This document shows positions 45,243-54,338 of a DNA stretch of 64,000 nucleotides, in pieces. Position numbers and translations under genes: made by a program. Location: positions 1-64,000 of the forward strand of contig NZ_CANMDU010000014.1 of the NCBI RefSeq assembly GCF_947496775.1. The letters are read 5' to 3'. Each line of letters begins with the position of its first letter. The stretch's first letter is position 1. This DNA is from an uncultured Maribacter sp. Lineage in GTDB: Bacteria; Bacteroidota; Bacteroidia; Flavobacteriales; Flavobacteriaceae. The notes under the pieces are model-generated. The model did no database searches. It saw nothing but the letters and a program-made list of their open reading frames with translations, and was not told the DNA's origin.

Positions 45243-45866
45243 ATGAAAAAAATTATTACCATTGCATTATTTTTAGTAGCTACAATTACAACAGCACAAG
45301 ACCAATATACAAAGGGAATGCAAAAAGCGTTTCAGTTATGGGGTGAAGGAAAAATAATGGAAGCTTCTAATCTTTTTGAGCGAATTTCAACGGCAGAAAT
45401 GGATAATTGGTTGCCAGCTTATTATGCAGCACAGGTAAACACAGTGGCGTCTTTTGGAGAAAAAGACAAAGAGAAATTAGTAAAGCAATTAGAGAAAGCA
45501 CAAGAGTTTGTAGATATTGCAAAGGCAATATCTCCCAATAATCCAGAAATATTGGTACAGCAAGCAATGATACATACGGCTTATGTAGCTTTTGATGGTG
45601 CTACGTATGGTATGACTCTTTCACCAGAGGTGGTTGCTTTGTATCAGAAAGCTTTAGCTATAGATGCTAATAATCCAAGAGTTGTTTTCTCTAAAGCGGA
45701 ATGGGACATGGGATCTGCGAAATATTTTGGACAAGATACTACGCCGTATTGTAAAGAAGTAGAGCGTTCCATAGAACTTTTTACTAACTTTAAACCAGAG
45801 TCAGAATTCCACCCAAATTGGGGAAAGGATAGAGCAGAAATGACATTGAAGAACTGCGGAAAATAA
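45243..45866 (+). CDS. Exported TPR-like protein
   Basis: 207 aa from ATG 45243, which gives a signal peptide ending ITTAQ. TPR-like helical pairs: MQKAFQLWGEGKIMEASNLFERI, shown in part as MQKAFQLWGEGKIMEASNLF, and YQKALAIDANNPRVVFSKA. Such proteins usually scaffold other proteins. The LytS-like kinase begins 10 nt downstream, so this is probably the first gene of that operon. Confidence 0.82.
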   Translation: MKKIITIALFLVATITTAQDQYTKGMQKAFQLWGEGKIMEASNLFERISTAEMDNWLPAYYAAQVNTVASFGEKDKEKLVKQLEKAQEFVDIAKAISPNNPEILVQQAMIHTAYVAFDGATYGMTLSPEVVALYQKALAIDANNPRVVFSKAEWDMGSAKYFGQDTTPYCKEVERSIELFTNFKPESEFHPNWGKDRAEMTLKNCGK

Positions 45867-45876
45867 AAACAGTTAA

Positions 45877-47211
45877 ATGAGACCATTTTTAAAACATTTA
45901 GGCAGGTCCCTTTTTATAGGGACCTGTATATATATCATTGTTCTTGGTATTTATTATGTATTGGGAGATTTAGGAAATGAGTTTTCTCTAGAAACGGCCT
46001 GGACTCAATATTGGCATAATATGATTTATGCCCTGATATTATATTTTATTAATGCCTATTGGATACAGTATCTTTTAGATAATTATAAAAGTAGTTTGTT
46101 TACTATAAAAAGATTTTTGATAGCAATTTCGGGAAACATTTTACTCTCCTTAGTTGCTATTTTTATATCGGAACTAATATTATCTGTAGGGATATACAAT
46201 GTGCCATTTTCTGATTTTTTGCATGATCAAAATTTTAAAGGTTATAAGTATTCCATGCTTATTGCGATTGTTATTTCCTTAGTATTTTATGCGATATGGT
46301 ATTATAAATACAGGCAGGAAAATAAGGTTAAAGAGCAAAAAATAATTGCAGGAACAGCTTCTGCAAAGTTTGATGCTTTAAAAAATCAACTAGATCCACA
46401 TTTTTTATTTAATAGTTTAAACGTCTTAACAAGTTTAATAGAAGAAGACCCATACCAGGCTCAGAAATTTACCACTTCCTTATCTAAAGTCTATAGATAT
46501 GTTCTAGAACAGAAGAACAAAGATTTAGTGTCTGTAGATGAAGAATTAAATTTTGCTAAAACCTACATTAAATTATTAAAAATGAGGTTTGAGGATAGTA
46601 TAATTTTAGATATACCAGATAGTTGTTCTGATCCCGAAGCTAAAATTGTGCCTTTGTCTTTACAATTACTGCTAGAAAATGCAGTAAAGCACAATGTAGT
46701 TACTGCAGATAAGCCATTGTCTATAAGAGTTTTTGAAGAAGAAGGAAACCTTTGCGTATCCAACAATATTCAAGAAAAAAGAGTGGTTAAAAAAAGTAGT
46801 GGAGTTGGGCTAGTTAATATTCAAGAGCGCTATGGTATTTTAACAGACAGAAGAGTTGTAATAGATAAAGCCGCTTCGGTTTTCAGTGTACAATTACCTA
46901 TGCTTACTAAAAAGGTAACGGTAATGGAAGAGCAAGAGTCGTATATAGAAGATAAAAGATATCAAAAAGCAAAAGAGCGGGTAGAGGCAATAAAAGGTTT
47001 TTATGGTAACTTAATAGCGTATTGTATTATTATACCAATGCTTGCAATTTTAAATTATAATACAACCAGTTTCCCATGGATAATTTTTCCAACTTTAGGA
47101 TGGGGGTTTGGTGTTGTTGTTCATGGTATGGAGGCATTTGGTTACAATCCACTTTGGGGGAAAAATTGGGAAGAACGAAAGTTAAGAGAGTATATGGAGG
47201 ATAAGGAATAA
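45877..47211 (+). CDS. LytS-like sensor histidine kinase with C-terminal 2TM domain
   Basis: 444-aa membrane kinase. Four N-terminal helices (about 10-145) precede the HisK_5 domain with phosphoacceptor His175 in QLDPHFLFNSLN, an atypical HATPase domain (LLLENAVKHN, SGVGLVNIQERY), and, at 356-440, a fused 2TM domain (KERVEAIKGFYGNLIAYC ... WEERKLREYM). The 2TM part is the same family as the five genes immediately downstream. The cognate regulator is the LytTR gene at 48943. Confidence 0.92.
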   Translation: MRPFLKHLGRSLFIGTCIYIIVLGIYYVLGDLGNEFSLETAWTQYWHNMIYALILYFINAYWIQYLLDNYKSSLFTIKRFLIAISGNILLSLVAIFISELILSVGIYNVPFSDFLHDQNFKGYKYSMLIAIVISLVFYAIWYYKYRQENKVKEQKIIAGTASAKFDALKNQLDPHFLFNSLNVLTSLIEEDPYQAQKFTTSLSKVYRYVLEQKNKDLVSVDEELNFAKTYIKLLKMRFEDSIILDIPDSCSDPEAKIVPLSLQLLLENAVKHNVVTADKPLSIRVFEEEGNLCVSNNIQEKRVVKKSSGVGLVNIQERYGILTDRRVVIDKAASVFSVQLPMLTKKVTVMEEQESYIEDKRYQKAKERVEAIKGFYGNLIAYCIIIPMLAILNYNTTSFPWIIFPTLGWGFGVVVHGMEAFGYNPLWGKNWEERKLREYMEDKE

Positions 47212-47315
47212 CCTTTTTTACAATTCATCCATAAAAGATAACAATTCGGAAATTCATATTTAGAAATAGAAAGGTTTTATAGGAAATTTGAAGTAAATAA
47301 TAATAAAACAAAATT

Positions 47316-47594
47316 ATGGATACTTTAAGTAAAGAAACTAGATATTTAAGAGCAAAAGAGAAAGTACAAGCGGAGAAAGGTTTTTATTCTAACCTAACTG
47401 CATACTGCATAATAATACCCATGTTAGCAATATTTAACTACACAACAACAGGTTTTGTTTGGGTAATTTTTCCGGCAATGGGATGGGGTTTAGGAGTCGT
47501 TTTACACGGAATGCAAGTGTTTGGTTATAACCCTTTTTTAGGTAAAAATTGGGAAGAGAAAAGATTAAAAGAATATATGAGTAAAGAAGGGTAG
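47316..47594 (+). CDS. 2TM domain protein 1
   Basis: 92-aa membrane protein: KEKVQAEKGFYSNLTAYC, a first helix IIPMLAIFNY, a second AMGWGLGVVLHGM, and a C-terminal WEEKRLKEYMS. It is the closest match to the kinase's own C-terminal 2TM domain, sharing SNLTAYCIIIPMLAIFNY-like sequence, and so probably a duplicate of it. First of five tandem copies. Confidence 0.9.
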   Translation: MDTLSKETRYLRAKEKVQAEKGFYSNLTAYCIIIPMLAIFNYTTTGFVWVIFPAMGWGLGVVLHGMQVFGYNPFLGKNWEEKRLKEYMSKEG

Positions 47595-47650
47595 TTCATT
47601 AATATTTAATATTTAAAAACAATTACTCTAATATAAAAAAAACCAACCTT

Positions 47651-47953
47651 ATGAATGATTTAGATAAAGAAAATAGATATTTAAAAGCAAAAGAGAGAGT
47701 TGCAGCGGAGAAGAAATTTTACACTAGTCTAATGTCTTATTTTGTTTTTATACTTTTCCTTGCAGGAATTAATTATTATACAGACAAATTGAATTACCCC
47801 TGGTTTTTATGGGCTGCTTTTGGTTGGGGTATTGGGCTGGTTTTTCAGGCTATTAAAGTTTTTGGTTATGGCACTTTTTTCAGCACTAGTTGGGAAGAGC
47901 GCAAGATCAAAGAATACATGAATGAAGATAAAAAAAATGACTTATGGAAATAA
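47651..47953 (+). CDS. 2TM domain protein 2
   Basis: 100 aa with the same plan: KERVAAEKKFYTSLMSYFVF, FGWGIGLVFQAIKVFGYG and WEERKIKEYMNE. It ends inside the next gene (10-nt overlap), so translation is coupled. Confidence 0.9.
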   Translation: MNDLDKENRYLKAKERVAAEKKFYTSLMSYFVFILFLAGINYYTDKLNYPWFLWAAFGWGIGLVFQAIKVFGYGTFFSTSWEERKIKEYMNEDKKNDLWK

Positions 47954-48282
47954 AAGAGGGAAGTCAAAGAGAAAAGCTACGTAAAGCTAAAAAACGAGTA
48001 GCCGATTTAAAAGGATATTACGGGCATTTAGCGGCTTATATAGCGGTGAATACCTTTATCTCTGTAGCAAAGATTATTGGCAATATAAATAACGGAGAAA
48101 CCTTTAGTGAAGCATTTTTTGATTTTAACACATTTGCTGTTTGGGTTTTCTGGGGAATAGGTTTGTTTTTTCATACTATTAAAATATTTTCTTTAAATCC
48201 TTTATTTGGAAGAGATTGGGAAGAAAAACAGATTCAGAAATTTATGGAAGAAGATAGACGGGAATCTGAAAAATTTAGATAA
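47944..48282 (+). CDS. 2TM domain protein 3
   Basis: 112 aa: KKRVADLKGYYGHLAAYIAV, WVFWGIGLFFHTIKIFSLN, WEEKQIQKFM. It has a longer loop between the two helices than copies 1 and 2. It overlaps copy 2 by 10 nt and copy 4 by 1 nt (TAATG). Confidence 0.9.
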   Translation: MEIKEGSQREKLRKAKKRVADLKGYYGHLAAYIAVNTFISVAKIIGNINNGETFSEAFFDFNTFAVWVFWGIGLFFHTIKIFSLNPLFGRDWEEKQIQKFMEEDRRESEKFR

Positions 48283-48590
48283 TGGATAATCAAAAATTAC
48301 AATTAGCAAAAAAGAAAGTAAAAGCTGTTAAGCATTGGTATATTCTTATTGTATTTGCAATATTAGGAACCATTTGTTTGTCCTTGTTTAGAGTTTATTT
48401 GGTGCATATAGGAACACCAGAAAAATGGAGCTGGTTAGTAATGATTGGGCCAGTTATTTGGGCATTTATTATACTTTTTAAAGGATTAATTATTTTTAAT
48501 AAACTCCCAGGGTTCTTTAAAAATTGGGAAGAACGTCAGATTAGAAAATTCATGAAAGAGGGGCAAGCATCCATAAAAAAGTATAAGTAA
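48282..48590 (+). CDS. 2TM domain protein 4
   Basis: 102 aa: KKKVKAVKHWYILIVFAIL, VIWAFIILFKGLIIF and WEERQIRKFMKEG. It has diverged most in the first helix. Start and stop codons overlap copies 3 and 5 by one base each. Confidence 0.88.
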   Translation: MDNQKLQLAKKKVKAVKHWYILIVFAILGTICLSLFRVYLVHIGTPEKWSWLVMIGPVIWAFIILFKGLIIFNKLPGFFKNWEERQIRKFMKEGQASIKKYK

Positions 48591-48937
48591 TGGAAAAGAA
48601 AAATGCAAATGCGAAAAAATATGAGAAAGCCATGCATAGGGTTAAAACCGAACGAAAGTTTTACCTTGCTATAGTACGTTTATTAATTTTTTCCATTGTT
48701 TTATTTTTCTTGAATGATAGTATTTTACAAATGTTTATTGATAGAGGTTTAGATAATGAGCATATTTTGTATTGGGTAAATTGGAGTTTATGGTGTACAC
48801 CAGTTATCATTGCTATTATTTTATTAATAAAGGGGTTGTGGTTATTTGTTTTTAAAAATAAGCCTCTAAGAAAGTGGGAAGAACGCAGAATTAAAAAGAT
48901 AATGAAAGAAGAAGATTCTTTTGAAAAATATAATTAG
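48590..48937 (+). CDS. 2TM domain protein 5
   Basis: 115 aa: MHRVKTERKFYLAIVRLLIF, WCTPVIIAIILLIKGLW and WEERRIKKIMKEE. It lacks the Gly-Trp-Gly motif of copies 1-3 but keeps the C-terminal WEER signature. Followed 5 nt later by the response regulator. Confidence 0.87.
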   Translation: MEKKNANAKKYEKAMHRVKTERKFYLAIVRLLIFSIVLFFLNDSILQMFIDRGLDNEHILYWVNWSLWCTPVIIAIILLIKGLWLFVFKNKPLRKWEERRIKKIMKEEDSFEKYN

Positions 48938-48942
48938 AACTT

Positions 48943-49698
48943 ATGAATGTAATTATTATAGAAGATGAAAAACCTGCAGCAAGAAGATTGTCTAGATTGC
49001 TGAGTGAGTTAAATGTTGCTGTATCGGTTATGTTACATTCCGTAGAAGAATCTATTGAATGGTTTCAAGGTAACGAACATCCCGATTTAATTTTTTTAGA
49101 TATTCAGTTATCCGATGGGTTGTCTTTTGAAATTTTTGAAGTTATAGATATTAAGAGCGCCATAATTTTTACAACCGCTTATGACGAATATGCATTGCAA
49201 GCGTTTAAGTTAAATAGCATTGACTATTTGTTAAAACCAATTGATGATGAAGAGTTAGAAGTAGCTGTAAAAAAATATAAAAGTCTAAAACCAAAACCAG
49301 AGAAATTAGCATTAGATTTTGAGGATATAAAAAAGCTTTTAGTTAACCCATTGGAAAGAGAGTACAAAAAGAGATTTACCGCTAGGGTAGGGCAACATTT
49401 AAAAATTATAAATGCAGATGAGGTAGAGTGTTTTTATAGTGAAAATAAAGGTACCTATGCTGCAACTTCAGATGGTAGAAATTACCTCTTGGATATGACT
49501 TTAGAAAATTTGGAAAATGAGCTTGAGCCAAAATCTTTTTTTAGAGTAAGTAGAAAATTTTACGTAAGCATAAATCATATAAAAGATATAGTTTCTTATA
49601 CAAATTCAAGGCTTCAAATCAAGGTAAATAGGTATAATGAGCAAGAAATTATAGTGAGTAGAGAAAAAGTAAAAGACTTTAAGCTTTGGTTGGAGTAG
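48943..49698 (+). CDS. LytTR response regulator
   Basis: 251 aa. Receiver with IIEDEKPAARRL, phosphoacceptor Asp53 in IFLDIQLSDG, TTAYDEYA and YLLKPID. C-terminal LytTR DNA-binding domain from about 145 (FTARVGQHLKIINADEVECF in part, and FRVSRKFYVSINHI). Encoded with the LytS-like kinase at 45877 and probably phosphorylated by it. LytTR proteins bind paired direct repeats about two turns apart; no site was assigned here. Confidence 0.94.
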   Translation: MNVIIIEDEKPAARRLSRLLSELNVAVSVMLHSVEESIEWFQGNEHPDLIFLDIQLSDGLSFEIFEVIDIKSAIIFTTAYDEYALQAFKLNSIDYLLKPIDDEELEVAVKKYKSLKPKPEKLALDFEDIKKLLVNPLEREYKKRFTARVGQHLKIINADEVECFYSENKGTYAATSDGRNYLLDMTLENLENELEPKSFFRVSRKFYVSINHIKDIVSYTNSRLQIKVNRYNEQEIIVSREKVKDFKLWLE

Positions 49699-49954
49699 GT
49701 TTTGTTAATATTCTGGTTATGTGAATTTTAAGTATCGCTATAGATTTTTCTTATACTAGCTATTTTGGCACTTTTTCTTTCCTTTTAAGGGGTTTTATAG
49801 GAATTTAAATGTACAATTAATTACAATATAAAGCAACACGATATTTTTATTATTTTTTATAGGTAAAGTGCAAAGTTTAATACTTGAATTGAAGGTTTTA
49901 AATAAGGTGAAAAATTATTTTTTTTGAGTTATTTAATACTGGATTTAAAGGGGG

Positions 49955-51139
49955 TTATTCTACACGATTTTCGTCAAAAGAAGAAGGTAGTAATTTAGGA
50001 ATAAGTCGGATGAAAATAGGCAATAAAACGGCTCCTCCAGGAAGTATAAATATGGCTAAAGAAGGTACGCTTTTGCAAATATCTATGAGCTGATTTTGTA
50101 CTTTTTTCTTCTCTTCTGAGCTCAAATCTTTGACTGTAGATTTGGATAATAAGGCAACTAATTCTTTACTTTCTGAAAGTTCTTTTTGGAGTCTTTTGCT
50201 ATTTCTGATGATTAATTTATTTACAATTTTAGACATGCTATCGTAAAATTGGATGGCTAAATTATTGTCTTTTAAGAAAGGAATTATCTCTGAATTTTTA
50301 TCAAAAAAAGAACTTATCTCCTCTATGGATCTAGAAATTTGTTTGGTGCTAAAACCTAAATCTTTACCAATTCCGAAGATAAAGTCGGACTCTTTATAGT
50401 CTAAAGATTTATCTTCCCAAACCGTTAAGCATGCCATTTCTAAGTAATATCTATTTTCCCATTCTTCAGAATTGGCAAGAATTCTTTCTCTGTATGAACC
50501 ATCAAAATTTTGGGATTCTACGTCAATAAAAGTCAAAGAGCTTTCAAATAATTGGGCCAATTTTTTATCCGATTTGTTTTTTTCTTTGGAATTTAGGGCA
50601 TGGTAAATTATGTTTATAGCAATATATTCTATGTTTTGTGCATACTCTCTAATATTGTTTTTTTGATGTAGATATTGCTTAAATGTTAAAACATCAATAT
50701 ATAAAAAGGAGTTAGTAATAATGCTATTAAATGTTTTACTAAGAACATTATCCTCTAAATAAACTCTAGATTCTATGATTTTTTCAAGTTTACTAGAGCC
50801 TTTTTTTGTGGTCAACAGCTTTTCTAAAAAAGAAACATGGTTAATCTCTAGTGAAGTGTAAAATTGATTAACGACGGTAATGAACTCTTGAACAGTGGCC
50901 TTTTCTGTTTCCAACACATAGGTGTAATATAAGGCATTGAGAAGATTAATTTTGGCAGATTCATCCTCTGTTAATTTATGTTCGGACTCTATTTTTCTTG
51001 GTATTCGAATGTTTATGCCGTAAACAAAACCTGTTTTTTTAAGTTCACCATATAAGTCTCTAAAAGTAGAGAATGGCATAGCATCATCTTTTATAAGATG
51101 AAAGTACTTTCCAATCCAGCCAAGAGACGATGGGTTCAT
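49955..51139 (-). CDS. LETM1-related protein
   Basis: 394 aa, mostly helical. The C-terminus matches the LETM1 signature: SLAIFILPGGAVLLPIF then IRLIPKLLPSSF, like LETM1's LIPGGELLLP and LPSTF. In eukaryotes LETM1 is a mitochondrial cation/proton-related and ribosome-binding protein. Bacteroidota homologs are annotated as LETM1-related biofilm-associated proteins, a name recalled from databases and not tested here. Only the C-terminal hydrophobic stretch could be a membrane segment. Monocistronic. Confidence 0.82.
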   Translation of the reverse strand: MNPSSLGWIGKYFHLIKDDAMPFSTFRDLYGELKKTGFVYGINIRIPRKIESEHKLTEDESAKINLLNALYYTYVLETEKATVQEFITVVNQFYTSLEINHVSFLEKLLTTKKGSSKLEKIIESRVYLEDNVLSKTFNSIITNSFLYIDVLTFKQYLHQKNNIREYAQNIEYIAINIIYHALNSKEKNKSDKKLAQLFESSLTFIDVESQNFDGSYRERILANSEEWENRYYLEMACLTVWEDKSLDYKESDFIFGIGKDLGFSTKQISRSIEEISSFFDKNSEIIPFLKDNNLAIQFYDSMSKIVNKLIIRNSKRLQKELSESKELVALLSKSTVKDLSSEEKKKVQNQLIDICKSVPSLAIFILPGGAVLLPIFIRLIPKLLPSSFDENRVE

Positions 51140-51296
51140 AGGGTTATTTAATATTAAGTTGCCAAATTAAAAATAAAATATAAGATTTTTCTTATGTTGG
51201 CCCTTCTTTTCGAGCTATTACAGTAAAAAACTATTTTATATAAATATATTAACAGTTTTATTGCGATTATAACATATGAAGATATTTGTGAAGGTC

Positions 51297-53543
51297 CTAT
51301 TCTTTAATCCATTTGCGAATTAATACCGGAAGTAATAGCAAATCTAAGATTAAAGCGGTTAATAAAGTAGCACTTAATAAGAGTCCAATTGTTATACTTG
51401 GTAGGTGAATTGAGAATACCAATACCATAAAACCAAAAAAGAGAAGGAGGGTAGTTATTATAAGTGCTCTACCTGTTTCTTTAAATGTTTTTTCAATAGC
51501 TTCTTCTTTAGATAGTCCTTTAAATCGGCATAGTTTATAACGACCCAGAAAATGAATAGTATCATCTACGGCTATACCAAATACAATAGCAAAGACTATA
51601 GAAATTGTGGCTTCTAATGGTATTTCTAAGAAACCTAAGAGCGCACCCGCAAATAGAAGAGGTAGTATGTTAGGTACTAGAGAAATAATAAGTAGTTTAA
51701 TGTCTTTAAAAAGAATAACCATGATAATCCCAACAAGAATTAAGCCTATACCTAAACCCTGTAGTAAACTGTTTCTTATGTAAACAGAATTTTTATCTAA
51801 TAACATTCCTTTGCCAGTAAGTCTAAAACGTACTAAAGAACTATCCGTTTTTGTGGTTATAAAATGATTTAAGTCTTCATATACCTTTATTAAGCTATCC
51901 GTACCAATATCTAATACTTTGGCAGAGATACGGCCTTTAGAATTGTCTACATTCACAAATTTCTGTAATTGTTTGCGGGCTACTTTTTTAATGTCTCTAT
52001 TATATAAGTTATATGTTTTTTCTTCTTTTGGGAGAGTAAAAAACTCTTTTTTATTAAGATGATGTGCTTTATTTATTCCTTTAAATAAGAGGTTTACGGA
52101 GGTAACTTCACGAATGTCTTTAAAGGTCTTAAGTTTATTCTCCATTTTATCTATTTCTTGGAGTATTTTAAAATCGGTTATTTTGTTTTCTCCTTGTGCT
52201 AGGATTGCTACTTCTAAAGGCCTAAAGCCAGAATATTTAGTTTGGAAAAAAGAAAAATCATCTGCTAAAACACTATTTTTTGGGAAACTAGCTTGAAACT
52301 CGTAATTGGTATTTATTTTAGAAACACCCCAGTAGCATATAGCTGTAAATATTGCAGCACTATATAAAATTCGTTTAGGGTTTTTCTTTGTAAAGACATT
52401 TATTTTGAGCAAATAAATGTTCCAACTTTTAATAGAATTCTTTGTAGAAAGTAAGTGTTTTTTTGGTATTATAAGCAATAGCGCACTAGTAAAAAATATA
52501 ACCACTATATAAGCGACCATTACACCAATTGCTGAATTTAAGCCAAAATCTTTAATTGGTTGTAATTTAGAAGTAATGAGAGATAAAAATCCAATAGCCG
52601 TAGTTACAGAGGTGAGTAAAGTGGTGAGTCCTACTTCTTTTAATGTCTCGGTAATTGCTGTAGTTTTGTCTGTTTTTAGATGTAATTTTTCTAAATAGCT
52701 ATCCATTATATGAATAACATCTGCAGAACCAACAATTAAAAGTAAAATTGGATAAAAAGAGGATAAGGTATTAAGTTCTTTTCCCAAGATAGATAGTAGG
52801 CCTAAGAATAACAAAAGTGCCATTACAATAGATGAAAAAGCCAAAGCAACAACTGCTATTTTACGATAAATGATAAATAATACAAGAAGAACTAATACGG
52901 CGGAAAGTGCACTAGTAACTAGTAATTCTCTTTTTTGCATTGCAACAAAAGACTCGTAAAAATATGCTCTTCCTAGTAAATGGTATTCTTTTAGCTGATG
53001 TTTTTTTAAAGAGCTACGAACTTCTTCTAAAAAGAGTAAACAACTGTCATAATCTAAATTATCTTCTGTTTCTATAGCGACAACTAAAGAAGTACCTTTA
53101 GCGTCAATATAGGTGTTTGTAAATAAACTATCTTCTTGTATTTTTTTCCAATCCTTATGGTATTTCAAGGAATCATTAAGGTGTACTACCGGTATTTTGG
53201 TGTATCCAAATGAGGTTTTTAAAGGATAGAATAGAGTTGTTAAAGACGAGCTGTTTTTAGTGTATTTAAATTTCTCAGCATCTAAAGAGAAAGCATTAAA
53301 CCTAGTTAAAAAGTCTTTTTTAAATACGGTTTCTTTATTTTCTACGGCAATAAGTAAAAAATTGTCATCCGTACCAAATTCTTTAGAAAATTCTTCGTAA
53401 AAAATTAAATCGGGGTCGCCAATAGGAAAGAATTGGTCAAAATCAAAGGTAAATTTAAGAAACCCAAGCAAAAAAGTGGAGATAGCTGCTAAAACAACAA
53501 ACAGAAATACAATATGTTTTTTTAGAGCAATAACTTTTTGCAT
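51297..53543 (-). CDS. RND/MMPL-type exporter
   Basis: 748-aa inner-membrane protein with about 12 membrane segments in two repeats, each following a periplasmic loop. GSADVIHIMDSYLEKL and GIAVDDTIHFLGRYKL are the equivalent helix-4 signatures of the MMPL/patched (COG1033) class, with the proton-relay Asp residues. No membrane-fusion or outer-membrane partner is adjacent, as is usual for this class, which often moves lipids. Substrate unknown. Confidence 0.9.
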   Translation of the reverse strand: MQKVIALKKHIVFLFVVLAAISTFLLGFLKFTFDFDQFFPIGDPDLIFYEEFSKEFGTDDNFLLIAVENKETVFKKDFLTRFNAFSLDAEKFKYTKNSSSLTTLFYPLKTSFGYTKIPVVHLNDSLKYHKDWKKIQEDSLFTNTYIDAKGTSLVVAIETEDNLDYDSCLLFLEEVRSSLKKHQLKEYHLLGRAYFYESFVAMQKRELLVTSALSAVLVLLVLFIIYRKIAVVALAFSSIVMALLLFLGLLSILGKELNTLSSFYPILLLIVGSADVIHIMDSYLEKLHLKTDKTTAITETLKEVGLTTLLTSVTTAIGFLSLITSKLQPIKDFGLNSAIGVMVAYIVVIFFTSALLLIIPKKHLLSTKNSIKSWNIYLLKINVFTKKNPKRILYSAAIFTAICYWGVSKINTNYEFQASFPKNSVLADDFSFFQTKYSGFRPLEVAILAQGENKITDFKILQEIDKMENKLKTFKDIREVTSVNLLFKGINKAHHLNKKEFFTLPKEEKTYNLYNRDIKKVARKQLQKFVNVDNSKGRISAKVLDIGTDSLIKVYEDLNHFITTKTDSSLVRFRLTGKGMLLDKNSVYIRNSLLQGLGIGLILVGIIMVILFKDIKLLIISLVPNILPLLFAGALLGFLEIPLEATISIVFAIVFGIAVDDTIHFLGRYKLCRFKGLSKEEAIEKTFKETGRALIITTLLLFFGFMVLVFSIHLPSITIGLLLSATLLTALILDLLLLPVLIRKWIKE

Positions 53544-53572
53544 AATCTTAGTATAACAAAGGGTCTGGTAAG

Positions 53573-53600
53573 CAAAAGGCTGCTCATTAGCAGCCTTTTG
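53573..53600 (-). terminator. Intrinsic terminator of the YceI-like gene
   Basis: A perfect 12-bp stem CAAAAGGCTGCT / AGCAGCCTTTTG with CATT loop, between the YceI-like gene stop (53622) and the RND gene start (53543). Confidence 0.85.
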
Positions 53601-53621
53601 TTAATACGAGTATATTTTAGA

Positions 53622-54260
53622 TTACTTTTTTTCTAAAAGAACTTCTGCTTTTACAGCTACTTCACTCCAGGTTTTGCTTACGCCATCTGCACCAGTATGT
53701 AGTACTTCGCAGGCCTTATTTAAGGAGGCAACAGCGTCCAAAGCGTTCCATTCTTTTAAATCCATAACACCGTTAAACGTATAAGAGTTATCGGATGTAG
53801 ATTCAAAAGTTAACGGGATATTAGCTGTTTCTCCATTTAAGGTTATATCTATAGAGCAGGTATTGTTTGCTTCGGTTTTAAAAACTCCAGAGATAAGCTC
53901 CGTATCTTTCATAACACCAAAAAAGAATTCTAATAGTTTAGGATCTCTTGTTCCGGTAGCATCATTGGTAAATAAGCTGCTTACAGGAATACTAAAAGTA
54001 GTTCCGTTAAGTGCTTCCATAGCAGTAGATCCAGTAGTGCTTTTTGTAATGTTAATTTTGGTAAAAGTACCGCCTACAGGCTTTTTTTCGGTGGTTTTGT
54101 ATGCGACAAAACTTACTTTGGTAGAATCTTTTACAATACTATATTGTTCTGTTTTTACAGTAGAATTAGTGTCTGTTTGTTCTTTTTCTTTTTTAGTGTC
54201 TTTGCAGCTATATCCTGCAAATACTATTAAACTTAGAGCAATAAAGGCTATTTTTTTCAT
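53622..54260 (-). CDS. YceI-like lipoprotein
   Basis: 212 aa; signal peptide with lipobox FAGYSC-KD (Cys near residue 19). After a charged linker, the lipocalin-like YceI fold appears: VSFVAYKTTEKKPVGGTFTK, RDPKLLEFFF, NIPLTFES and FNGVMDLKEWNA. YceI proteins bind isoprenoids or similar lipids in the periplasm; the ligand here is not known. Separated by a terminator from the exporter, so not clearly co-expressed. Confidence 0.85.
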   Translation of the reverse strand: MKKIAFIALSLIVFAGYSCKDTKKEKEQTDTNSTVKTEQYSIVKDSTKVSFVAYKTTEKKPVGGTFTKINITKSTTGSTAMEALNGTTFSIPVSSLFTNDATGTRDPKLLEFFFGVMKDTELISGVFKTEANNTCSIDITLNGETANIPLTFESTSDNSYTFNGVMDLKEWNALDAVASLNKACEVLHTGADGVSKTWSEVAVKAEVLLEKK

Positions 54261-54338
54261 GGAGTGTAATTTTGAGGTTAAAAATACATATTATTTGTAC
54301 AGCTAACAACACTCCTTTTTGTTAATCTCTACGCAGAA

